Positions 7,853 to 15,540 of a stretch of 33,304 nucleotides of DNA are shown piece after piece. The stretch lies in NCBI GenBank assembly GCA_027492485.1, contig JAPUER010000082.1, positions 1-33,304 on the forward strand, given 5' to 3'. A program made the position numbers and the translations under genes. The notes under the pieces were generated by a model. The model did not search any database. It had not been told where the DNA came from and worked only from the letters and a program-made list of their open reading frames with translations. The stretch comes from Betaproteobacteria bacterium. Lineage in GTDB: Bacteria; Pseudomonadota; Gammaproteobacteria; Burkholderiales; Casimicrobiaceae. The first letter of the stretch is position 1; each line of letters begins with the position of its first letter.

Positions 7853-9133
7853 ATGCCCGATTCGCCCGACCCGGCGGCGCCGTCCGAGCCTATCACGCCA
7901 CCCGCCCCGCCCGCCGCCGACACTCTCGCCGGGCATGCTGGACATGCCGTGGCCCACCCGCCGCGCGGCTTCGTGTTCTGGCTCTCGGTGGCGCAACTGC
8001 TCAGTTGGGGCACGCTGTTCTATGCGTTTTCGCTGTTGCTCGAACATTTCGAGCGCGATCTGCGCCTGTCCCGCGTCGACGCCTCGCTCGCCTTCAGCCT
8101 GGCGCTGCTGGTCGAAGGCCTGCTCGCTTTCGCCGTCGGCCGCCTGATCGACAACGGACGCGGCCGTCTGGTGATGGCCGCCGGCTCGGTGCTGGCGGCG
8201 TTCGCCTTCGCCGCGCTGGCATGGGTGCAGAGCGCCTGGCAACTCTACGCGGCGTGGATCGTGGCCGGCGCCGCCATGGCCGGCTGCCTCTACCAGCCCG
8301 CGTTCTCGATCCTGATCCGCCGCTACCCCGAGGACTACCGCCGCGCCATCATCACGCTCACCTTCCTCGGCGGCCTTGCCAGCACGGTGTTCATTCCGAT
8401 GGTCGCCTGGCTGATCGCCGCCTTCGGCTGGCGCCACGCGGTGCTAGCGCTCGCCGCGCTGCACCTGGCGCTCGGGCTGCCGATCCATCTCTACTGGCTG
8501 CGCGGCGAGCCGCCCGCCGTGCCGCATGCCGCCGATACGCCGCGCAAGCGGCTGCTCGAATTCACCCACCACTTTCCGTTCTGGGGCCTCGCCGTGTTCT
8601 TCGTGCTGTTCTCCGGCATCACCACCGCGATGGGCGCGCATCTGGTGTCGATCCTGCGCGAGCGCCAATTGTCCGAGGCCTGGGTGATCGCCATTCCGGC
8701 GTCGATTGGCCTGCTGCAGGTGGCCGGCCGCCTGCTGCTGTTCTTCACCGAGAAGCACCTCGACGTGCACCGCGCCAACCGCTGGATTCCGACGCTACTG
8801 CCTGCCGCGCTGTTCGTGCTCGCGCTCGGCCTGCAATCGCCGTGGGTCGCCATCGTCTACGCCCTGCTCTACGGCATGGCCAACGGCATGATCACCATCG
8901 TCAAGGCCACCGCCATGGCCACCTACGTGTCGCGCGAACGGGCGGCCTCGCTGAACGGCTTGCTCGGCACGCCGACCGCCGTCACCCGCGCGCTGGCGCC
9001 GTCGGCGATCGCCGCATTGTGGACGGTCAGCGGCAGCTACCGCCTCGGCCTCGCGATCCTTTGTCTGGTCGGCGTGCTGGCCACCGTTGCGTTCTGGATG
9101 GCGCAGTTGCGCAGCCAATTGCGTAAAGCGTAG
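7853..9133 (+). CDS. MFS transporter
   Basis: This 426-residue inner-membrane protein has about twelve hydrophobic spans in two six-helix halves. After a Pro/Ala/His-rich cytoplasmic N-terminus (residues 1-36, including AGHAGHAVAHPP) the first span begins GFVFWLSVAQLLSWGTLFYAF. The loop GRLIDNGRGR (about 97-106) is the MFS motif-A region between helices 2 and 3, and YPEDYRRAIITLTFLGGLAS lies before helix 5. The central loop is about 30 residues. The substrate cannot be deduced; such single MFS proteins often export or import small organic molecules. The ATG lacks a ribosome site and is preceded by TAACAT at leaderless spacing. It is divergent from the GT-C-like gene. Confidence 0.88.
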   Translation: MPDSPDPAAPSEPITPPAPPAADTLAGHAGHAVAHPPRGFVFWLSVAQLLSWGTLFYAFSLLLEHFERDLRLSRVDASLAFSLALLVEGLLAFAVGRLIDNGRGRLVMAAGSVLAAFAFAALAWVQSAWQLYAAWIVAGAAMAGCLYQPAFSILIRRYPEDYRRAIITLTFLGGLASTVFIPMVAWLIAAFGWRHAVLALAALHLALGLPIHLYWLRGEPPAVPHAADTPRKRLLEFTHHFPFWGLAVFFVLFSGITTAMGAHLVSILRERQLSEAWVIAIPASIGLLQVAGRLLLFFTEKHLDVHRANRWIPTLLPAALFVLALGLQSPWVAIVYALLYGMANGMITIVKATAMATYVSRERAASLNGLLGTPTAVTRALAPSAIAALWTVSGSYRLGLAILCLVGVLATVAFWMAQLRSQLRKA

Positions 9134-9311
9134 TGCTACGTCGCCCACCGCGACCGCACGGCCGCAACACCGGTAAGCAGATGTAACACCCGGCTGGCGC
9201 GGTACACGGCGGCGGTGGCAGGGCGTTGTTGAAACATGCGGCAGCGCATGCCAACGGACAGCGAACCGCAAGCCAGCCGAAGTCGTCACCACTCAATCAA
9301 AGGAATACATC

Positions 9312-9635
9312 ATGAGCACCACCACCCTCCGCACCCTGCTTGCCGCCGCCGGCCTCGCCGTCGCATTCGGCGCCAGCGCTCAAACCGGCACCCCGAACAT
9401 CGACCAGCGTCAGGCCAACCAGCAGGCGCGCATCGAGCAGGGCAAAGCCACCGGTACGCTCAGCAAACGCGAAGCGGCGCGCATGGAAGCCGGTCAGGCC
9501 AAAGTCGAAGGCATGAAAGAAGTGGCAAAGGCCGACGGCAAGGTCACCCGCGCCGAACGCAAGGCCATCCAGAAAGAGCAGAACAAGCAAAGCCGGCGCA
9601 TCCATCGCCAGAAGCACGACGGCAACCGCAAGTAA
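9312..9635 (+). CDS. Small secreted Lys/Arg/Gln-rich protein
   Basis: A 107-residue protein with a clear signal peptide (MSTTTLRTLLAAAGLAVAFG, likely cleaved after ASAQ-type residues near 23-24). The mature part is charged and helical: NIDQRQANQQARIEQG, then TLSKREAARMEAGQ, KADGKVTRAERKAIQ and a basic end. Similar small exported proteins with the NIDQRQ...L(S/T)xREAAR...ADGKVT pattern are widespread in proteobacteria, with no assigned function. The ADGKVT stretch resembles a degenerate acidic metal loop, but this is only a resemblance. The ATG has an AAGGA site. The preceding 178 bases (9134-9311) hold no visible gene. Confidence 0.8.
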   Translation: MSTTTLRTLLAAAGLAVAFGASAQTGTPNIDQRQANQQARIEQGKATGTLSKREAARMEAGQAKVEGMKEVAKADGKVTRAERKAIQKEQNKQSRRIHRQKHDGNRK

Positions 9636-9670
9636 TCCGTAACCTGATGCGAGCGGGCTAGCACCTGGAT

Positions 9671-9697
9671 TGTCATCCTGAGCAAAGCGAAGGATCG
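9671..9697. repeat. Dispersed CATCCTGAG repeat unit
   Basis: The string GTCATCCTGAGCAAAGCGAAGG matches a short intergenic repeat seen in many proteobacterial genomes. It occurs once here, between the small secreted gene and the terminator of the next gene. Confidence 0.45.
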
Positions 9698-9780
9698 CCA
9701 GACCCACATCAGCTCTCGTCAAGCGCTTCGGCGCATGCCGTCTGATGTTTCGTCACGCTCCACATGACAAACACCCGCAA

Positions 9781-9806
9781 AAAGGGCGCACCGCGGTGCG
9801 CCCTTT
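9781..9806 (-). terminator. Rho-independent terminator of the DUF5648-like gene
   Basis: A perfect 26-bp palindrome (arms AAAGGGCGCACCG / CGGTGCGCCCTTT) is followed on the minus strand by further T residues. It lies 22 bases past the stop of the gene at 9829. Confidence 0.85.
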
Positions 9807-9828
9807 CGCTTTGCCGAAGTCGCTACGA

Positions 9829-11052
9829 CTATTGCACCGCAGTTGCCACCATGGTGGTGGTGCTGACGACGCTGAACCCCATTACCGTCGTGGTGTCGGT
9901 GATTTCGCCACGCACCAGGCCAACCCCCGGCGCGATCCAGGCGATAGTGCGCGTGTTCGAGGTGGAACCGATCGGGTAGGTTGTCGTGGTGTCGATCGTG
10001 AACTTGCAAGCATTGCCGTACGTACCCGCCGGCGCGGTCACCGATTCCCGCGATGTGAGCACGATGCTGCCGGTCTGGGTACCGTTGCCGGTGGGTGTGG
10101 CCGGGTTGAACGTCACCGTGCGATTGATGTTGATCGACTGCCCGATGCTCATCGTTTTCGGGAACACGATGGGCGGCGAGAAATAGGTTTCCTGCGTGGT
10201 GCCGTTGCTGGTAGAGCGTCCACCCAGTTCGCTCCACGACGTCGTGCCATCGGCGATCATGGTGTACGACGGCGTGCCACCGGTCGGAGTGTCGACGATG
10301 CGCGTTGCCGACTGGCCGTTGAAGCTCACCGGGTTCGCGTCATAGGTGCGCACCATCGTCGACGTCGAGCTGGCAGCGCCGCTGGTGCTGCTTTGGTAGG
10401 TGATCTGCTTGCCGGGGAAATAGAACGTACCGCAGGCGTCGCCGCTGGTCGGCGGCGTCACACTGGTGCTGGCCGCGGTGGCTGCGGTCGCACACAGAGC
10501 CGCACCTTCACCGACGTAGCCGGCAGCAATGGCCGCGTTGTACGTCGCCAGACTGGCGCTGTAGCGGTGATTCGATGTCTTGCCACCCGCCGCGACGCGG
10601 AAGCCGCGATAAATTGCCGTCGTGCCGGCCGGGCAGACGCCATCGGTCGGCTGTTGCGTGGCAAAGTCATAGTCTTCCCAGGTGAAGCCGGCAATGTTCT
10701 GGCCGCGGATCGATTCGCAATCCACGCCTTGGCGCCCGTAGAAATGCGAACTCACGAAGGCCGGCGTGTCGAACCGGATATAGAAACGGCAAACGCGGGT
10801 CTGTGCCGCCGTGGCCGACGCCGTGGCCGTTGCCTGAAAGGTCATGCCGGTCCGCTGAAAGTCGGCAACGCCGTCGAGCGCCGTCTGCTCGGCCGTGCGG
10901 CCGGTCATGAAGTACGCATCCAGTGCTTTGTTGTAGTACTCGACCACCGTCACTGTCTGTGCCGATGCCGCCACGGCAAAAGCCACCCCCAAAAGCGCGA
11001 ACATGCGCGCCGCTAGCAATCGCAACCCCCTCACAGCCAATACTCCCTTCAT
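9829..11052 (-). CDS. Secreted DUF5648-like protein with Thr/Ser-rich C-terminal domain
   Basis: This 407-residue exported protein has a signal peptide ending near AVAASAQ. The N-terminal third carries the DUF5648 pattern: VEYYNKALDAYFMTG, RTGMTFQA, VCRFYIRFDTPAFVSSHFYG, then IYRGFR and NHRYSASLATYNAAIAAGYVGEG. The C-terminal half (from about 200) is a Thr/Ser/Gly-rich beta-type domain (CGTFYFPGKQITYQSS...) that I do not recognise. The ATG at 11052 is two codons inside a TTG-started frame; an ATG at 11004 would also leave a complete signal peptide. A terminator hairpin ends just before the start. The DUF5648-like region reappears at the C-terminus of the last delta-60 protein (22175). Its function is unknown, probably cell-surface or extracellular. 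Confidence 0.8.
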   Translation of the reverse strand: MKGVLAVRGLRLLAARMFALLGVAFAVAASAQTVTVVEYYNKALDAYFMTGRTAEQTALDGVADFQRTGMTFQATATASATAAQTRVCRFYIRFDTPAFVSSHFYGRQGVDCESIRGQNIAGFTWEDYDFATQQPTDGVCPAGTTAIYRGFRVAAGGKTSNHRYSASLATYNAAIAAGYVGEGAALCATAATAASTSVTPPTSGDACGTFYFPGKQITYQSSTSGAASSTSTMVRTYDANPVSFNGQSATRIVDTPTGGTPSYTMIADGTTSWSELGGRSTSNGTTQETYFSPPIVFPKTMSIGQSININRTVTFNPATPTGNGTQTGSIVLTSRESVTAPAGTYGNACKFTIDTTTTYPIGSTSNTRTIAWIAPGVGLVRGEITDTTTVMGFSVVSTTTMVATAVQ

Positions 11053-11056
11053 TTGC

Positions 11057-11083
11057 AAAAAACTGGCCGGACAATCCGGCCAG
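11057..11083 (-). terminator. Rho-independent terminator after tex, abutting the next gene's start
   Basis: On the minus strand, arms CTGGCCGGA / TCCGGCCAG with a 3-base loop are followed by six T. It lies 75 bases past the tex stop and ends 5 bases before the ATG of the DUF5648-like gene. Confidence 0.85.
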
Positions 11084-11094
11084 ACATCAGTTTC

Positions 11095-11103
11095 ATCTTA
11101 GCA
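11095..11103 (-). promoter_or_regulatory. Candidate extended -10 for the DUF5648-like gene
   Basis: TGCTAAGAT on the minus strand is an extended -10 motif. It would start transcription near 11088, just before the hairpin at 11057-11083, so the hairpin would form the mRNA leader. No good -35 is visible. Confidence 0.3.
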
Positions 11104-11157
11104 AACGAAAACGACGCGGAAACTGCGCCAATTTAATTTCTGCCACCTCCGGCGCTG

Positions 11158-13524
11158 CTATCGCTTGAGCGCCGCAAAGGCAGCGGCCATCGCGCCCGCC
11201 GGGGCACGCGGCTCGCCGCGCTGACCTGCGCCCGGCCATGCGCGATCCGCCGGGCGCTGCTCAGCCGACGGACGCGGGCGCACCTCGGCGTCGAGCTTCA
11301 TGGTCAGCGCGATCCGCTTGCGCGCCACGTCCACCTCGACCACCTTGACCTTGACGATCTGCCCGGCCTTGACCACGTCCTTCGGGTCTTTCACGAACTT
11401 GTTGGCGAGCTGCGACACGTGCACCAGCCCGTCCTGATGCGCGCCGACGTCGACGAAAGCGCCGAAGGCGGCCACGTTGGTCACCGTGCCTTCGAGAATC
11501 ATGCCCTCGACCAGATCCTTGATGTCGTTGACGCCCTCGTTGAAGCGCGCCACCTTGAACTCGGGGCGCGGGTCGCGGCCCGGCTTCTCCAGTTCGGCGA
11601 GCACATCGCGCACCGTGATTTCGCCGACGCCATCGGCTGCAAACGCCGTGGCCGGCACCGTTTTCAGCGCGGCGCCGTTGCCGAGCAGCTCCGCCAGCGG
11701 CCGTTTCACGCGCTCGATGATCTTCTGCACCAGTGCATAGCTCTCCGGGTGCACGGCGCTGGCGTCGAGCGGATTGGCGCCGCCCTGAATGCGCAGAAAG
11801 CCCGCGCACTGCTCGAACGTCTTCGGCCCGATGCCCGATACCTTGCGGATGGCGTCGCGATCGGCAAAGGCGCCATGCTGCTCGCGATGCGCCACGATAT
11901 TGCGCGCGTTGCTCGCGCTCAGACCGGCGACGCGCGTCAGCAACGGCGCCGAGGCGAGATTCACGTCCACACCCACCGAGTTCACGCAATCCTCGACCAC
12001 GGCGTCGAGCTTCCTCGCCAGCAGCGATTGATTGACGTCGTGCTGATACTGGCCGACGCCGATCGATTTCGGGTCGATCTTCACCAGCTCCGCCAGCGGG
12101 TCTTGCAACCGCCGCGCAATGCTCACCGCACCGCGCAGACTGACGTCGAGATCGGGCAGCTCCTGTGATGCGTATTCGCTCGCCGAGTACACCGAGGCGC
12201 CCGCTTCGCTGACGACCACTTTGGTGACACCGGCGCCAAGTTGCCTGAGCAAATCCGCCGCCAGCTGATCCGTCTCGCGGCTCGCCGTGCCGTTGCCGAT
12301 CGCAATCAGTTGCACGCCATGCGTCTCGCACAGCTTGCGCAGCGTATGCAGCGAGCCGTCCCAATCCTTGCGCGGCTCGTGCGGATACACCGTGCTGGTC
12401 GCCACCACCTTGCCGGTCGCATCCACCACCGCCACCTTGACGCCGGTGCGGATGCCGGGGTCGAGCCCCATCACCACCTTGTTGCCGGCCGGCGCCGCCA
12501 GCAGCAAGTCGCGCACGTTGTCGCCGAACACCTTGATCGCCACCTCCTCGGCGCCCTCGCGCAGGCGGGCGAACAGATCGCGCTCTAGCGCCGGTGCCAG
12601 CTTCACTTTCCACGTCCAGCTCACCACCCGCTTCAGCCAGTCGTCCGCCGCACGCGCCTGATGCGACCATTGCACCTGGTTGGCGACCATGCCTTCGCAG
12701 ACGGAAAAAGGGGTGACCGTTCGCCCTGAGCCGGCAGGCGAAGGGTTTGATGTGCTGTGAGACCCTTCGCTGCGCTCAGGGCGAACGGGAACATTCGCCT
12801 CGGGCTGCACCAGCTTCACCGTCAGCACCTCCGCCAGCCACCCGCGAAACACCGCCAGTGCGCGATGCGAGGGCACCTTGCCGATCGGCTCGGCGTAGTC
12901 GAAGTAGTCGCGGAACTTGTCGCCGTCCTTCTCCTTGCCCTCCGCGACCTTGCTTTCGAACAGCCCGTTCGTCCACAGCCACTCGCGCAGCTTGCCAACC
13001 AGTGCGGCGTCTTCGGCCCACTGCTCGGAGAGGATGTCGCGCGCGCCGTCGAGGCAAGCCTGCGCTTCGGTAAAACCGGCGTCGGCATTCACAAACTTCG
13101 CCGCCTCAGCGAGCGGCGTCAACGTCGGAGCGGCGTACAGCGCATCGGCCAACGGCTGCAAGCCCGCCTCGCGTGCAATCTGCGCCTTGCTGCGTCGCTT
13201 CTGCTTGTACGGCGCGTAGAGGTCTTCGATCTCCTGCTTGGTCAGTGCGCGGTCCAGCGCCACCGCCAGTTCATCGCTCAATTTGCCCTGCTCGCGGATC
13301 GAGGCGAGCACCGCATCGCGCCGCTCGTCCAGCTCGCGCAGGTAGCCCAGGCGCTCGTCGAGAAAGCGCAATTGCACGTCATCCAGGCCATTGGTCGCCT
13401 CCTTGCGGTAGCGCGCAATGAACGGCACGGTAGCGCCGCCATCCAGTAATTCAACGGCCGCAGCGGCTTGTTTCGGGGCAATGGCAACGTCTCGCGCAAG
13501 ACGCGCGATCAGGGATTCAGGCAT
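11158..13524 (-). CDS. tex: Transcription accessory protein Tex (S1 RNA-binding)
   Basis: Tex is a conserved nucleic-acid-binding protein affecting transcription and stress or toxin expression. The 788-residue product has the N-terminal helical region (VPFIARYRKEATNGLDDVQLR), the YqgF/RNase H-like domain starting near 350 (VMGLDPGIRTGVKVAVVD), and a helix-hairpin-helix segment near 555-580 (VSGIGPKTFEQCAGFLRI). A C-terminal S1 domain follows (about 669-743, EGTVTNVAAFGAFVDVG...DGLVHVSQL), then a Pro/Arg/Ala tail. Residues about 245-270 are a REP-like element (12716-12792) translated in frame between conserved blocks. A minus-strand TACACT at 13559-13564 is a possible -10. The first 147 bases of the gene's 5' region are duplicated at 21802-21948. 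Confidence 0.95.
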   Translation of the reverse strand: MPESLIARLARDVAIAPKQAAAAVELLDGGATVPFIARYRKEATNGLDDVQLRFLDERLGYLRELDERRDAVLASIREQGKLSDELAVALDRALTKQEIEDLYAPYKQKRRSKAQIAREAGLQPLADALYAAPTLTPLAEAAKFVNADAGFTEAQACLDGARDILSEQWAEDAALVGKLREWLWTNGLFESKVAEGKEKDGDKFRDYFDYAEPIGKVPSHRALAVFRGWLAEVLTVKLVQPEANVPVRPERSEGSHSTSNPSPAGSGRTVTPFSVCEGMVANQVQWSHQARAADDWLKRVVSWTWKVKLAPALERDLFARLREGAEEVAIKVFGDNVRDLLLAAPAGNKVVMGLDPGIRTGVKVAVVDATGKVVATSTVYPHEPRKDWDGSLHTLRKLCETHGVQLIAIGNGTASRETDQLAADLLRQLGAGVTKVVVSEAGASVYSASEYASQELPDLDVSLRGAVSIARRLQDPLAELVKIDPKSIGVGQYQHDVNQSLLARKLDAVVEDCVNSVGVDVNLASAPLLTRVAGLSASNARNIVAHREQHGAFADRDAIRKVSGIGPKTFEQCAGFLRIQGGANPLDASAVHPESYALVQKIIERVKRPLAELLGNGAALKTVPATAFAADGVGEITVRDVLAELEKPGRDPRPEFKVARFNEGVNDIKDLVEGMILEGTVTNVAAFGAFVDVGAHQDGLVHVSQLANKFVKDPKDVVKAGQIVKVKVVEVDVARKRIALTMKLDAEVRPRPSAEQRPADRAWPGAGQRGEPRAPAGAMAAAFAALKR
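12716..12792. repeat. REP-like palindrome inserted in frame in tex
   Basis: Perfect 14-bp arms CCGTTCGCCCTGAG and CTCAGGGCGAACGG bracket GCGAAGGG and CCCTTCGC. The element is read through as VRPERSEGS-type residues. It is the same family as the insertion in the LysE gene. Confidence 0.85.
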
Positions 13525-13650
13525 CGGGAAATCGGCTCAATACTTCGGAAAGGCGCGCAGTGTAGCCGGTTGCCGGCGACGGCCGGTCGGCGCCGCCGAC
13601 GCGGCCGCCGCCGCTCGTTTCGCCGCAAGGCCACCGCAACCCGACACATC

Positions 13651-13761
13651 GGGTATGACCCGTAGCGCCGTCGTCAACGGCATCAACTTCGCGGCCAACG
13701 CCACCCGCAACACCTGGCCGCTGATCCGCGACTACTTGGTCAGCCAGTGCGGCATGGCGTG
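13651..13761 (+). pseudogene. Orphan 3' scrap of a delta-60/dockerin-like gene
   Basis: This fragment is nearly identical to the last 110 bases of the first array gene (15411 onward). It encodes SAVVNGINFAANATRNTWPL and YLVSQCGM, but there are no propeller repeats before it and the end runs into unrelated sequence. It is the remnant of an additional array member whose body has been deleted. The rest of the 13525-14023 gap holds the tex upstream region and about 260 bases in which I see no gene. Confidence 0.85.
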
Positions 13762-14023
13762 CGCGGTGCAACGTCTTTTCAGCCGAAACGTTATTCCGCC
13801 GCGGTTTGCAGCCCAAAAATCGGCAAGTCGACTTTCGATGTAATAGACCCCTGTGCCCCGTTTTTAGTGCGTTGTAGAAAAAAGCTATTGAGCCGACGCT
13901 CACTGTGGCGCCGCACTGGACGCGGCGGCCGGCGTGGTTTACCCTGCCGTTACGTCCTTGCTGGTGCCGTCCGGTTGCCGCCCGCCGTTTGCTGCCGCCG
14001 CGACCCGTTTGCTGGAGATTGCC

Positions 14024-15526
14024 ATGCCAAGCCTTCGCGCTCCCCGTTCCGGTCTCACCGCGCTGCGCGCCCTGCTTGCCTGCGTCGCCTGCATCGGCGT
14101 TGCCCATGCTGCGCCCGGCGATCTCGACCCCAGCTTCGGCTCCGGTTTCGGCAAGGTCATCACCGCGTTCGCCAGCAACAGTTCCGTCCGCGCACTTGCC
14201 GTGCAGCCCGACGGCAAACTGGTCGCCGCCGGTATCTGCGGGAGTGGCAGCAACACCGACGTCTGTCTCGCCCGCTACAACGCCGACGGCAGCCTCGACA
14301 CCGCCTTCGGCAGCGGCGGCACAGCGGTCACCGCGATCGGCAGCTTCGAAGACAACGCCCTTGCCCTCGTCCTGCAAGCGGACGGCAAGCTGGTCGTCGC
14401 CGGCTACTGCTCCAACGGCAGCAACCCGGACTTCTGTCTCGCCCGCTACCACACCAATGGCAGTCTCGACACCAGCTTCAACGGCAACGGCAAAGTCATC
14501 ACTGCGATCGGCAACAGCTACGACGTGGCCAATGCGCTCGTCGTACAACCCGACGGCAAGCTGGTTGCCGCCGGTAGCTGCCTGAACAGCAGCAGCAACT
14601 ATGACTTCTGCCTCGCCCGCTACAACAGCAACGGCAGCCTCGACGCCGCCTTCGGCACCGGCGGTACCGTCGTCACGCCGATCGGCAGCAGCGATGACCA
14701 GGCCTATGCTCTCGCCCTGCAACCCGACGGCAAGCTGGTCGTCGCCGGTACCTGCAACAACGGCGGCAACGACCCCTGCCTCGCCCGCTACAACGCCAAT
14801 GGCAGTCTCGACACCACCTTCAATCTCAGCGGCAAAGCGATCACCCCGATCGGCGGTAGCTTTAACGCCGTCCGGGCCCTTGCCGTGCAGCCCGACGGCA
14901 AGCTGGTCGTCGCCGGTTTCTGCCTCAACGTCGGCAACGCCGACTTCTGCCTCGTCCGCTATAACACCAACGGCAGCTTCGACAGCGCGTTCGGCAACAG
15001 CGGCAAAGTCCTCACCGCGATCGGCAATGGCGACGACTATGCCTATGCCCTCGCCCTGCAACCCGATGGCAGACTGATCGCCGCCGGCTACTGCTTGAAC
15101 GGCAGCAATTACGACTTCTGCCTTGCCCGCTACAACGCCGACGGCAGCCTCGACGCCAGCTTCAATACCAGCGGCAAAGTCCTCACCCCGATCGGCAGCG
15201 GTGACGACCGTGCCTTTGCCCTCGCCTTGCAGCCCGACGGCAAACTGGTTGCCGCCGGCGTCCGCATTGACGGCAGCAACAATGCCTTCGGCCTCGTCCG
15301 CTACGAGGGCGGCCCCTTTGGCTACCGCAGCTGTTCGCTGGACATCGACGGCGACAATCAGGTGCTCGCCACCACCGACATGCTGATCGGCGCACGGGTA
15401 GCGCTGGGCATGACCGGTAGCGCCGTCGTCAACGGCATCAACTTCGCGGCCAACGCCACCCGCAACACCTGGCCATTGATCCGCAGTTACCTGGTCAGCC
15501 AGTGCGGCATGGCGATCGCGCCGTAA
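14024..15526 (+). CDS. Exported seven-repeat delta-60 propeller protein, array member 1
   Basis: This 500-residue protein has a signal peptide (cleavage likely after VAHA, residue 29). Seven delta-60/DUF5122 repeats of about 57 residues follow. Their pattern is LDxxFxxxGKVxTxIG, then ALxxQPDGKLVxAGxC, then FCLARYNxNGS. Seven repeats suggest a closed seven-bladed beta-propeller. Most repeats carry two cysteines (AGxC and FCLARY), which could form an intrablade disulfide after export; the last repeat has lost both. Residues 436-500 are a dockerin-like module: LDIDGDNQVLATTDML Ca-type loop, a helix, and a closing QCGM. The ATG at 14024 has GGAG 7 bases upstream. It is first in a four-gene run. 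Ligand and role are unknown; an extracellular or surface binding protein is inferred. Confidence 0.85.
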   Translation: MPSLRAPRSGLTALRALLACVACIGVAHAAPGDLDPSFGSGFGKVITAFASNSSVRALAVQPDGKLVAAGICGSGSNTDVCLARYNADGSLDTAFGSGGTAVTAIGSFEDNALALVLQADGKLVVAGYCSNGSNPDFCLARYHTNGSLDTSFNGNGKVITAIGNSYDVANALVVQPDGKLVAAGSCLNSSSNYDFCLARYNSNGSLDAAFGTGGTVVTPIGSSDDQAYALALQPDGKLVVAGTCNNGGNDPCLARYNANGSLDTTFNLSGKAITPIGGSFNAVRALAVQPDGKLVVAGFCLNVGNADFCLVRYNTNGSFDSAFGNSGKVLTAIGNGDDYAYALALQPDGRLIAAGYCLNGSNYDFCLARYNADGSLDASFNTSGKVLTPIGSGDDRAFALALQPDGKLVAAGVRIDGSNNAFGLVRYEGGPFGYRSCSLDIDGDNQVLATTDMLIGARVALGMTGSAVVNGINFAANATRNTWPLIRSYLVSQCGMAIAP

Positions 15527-15540
15527 CGTCGGAGATTGCC

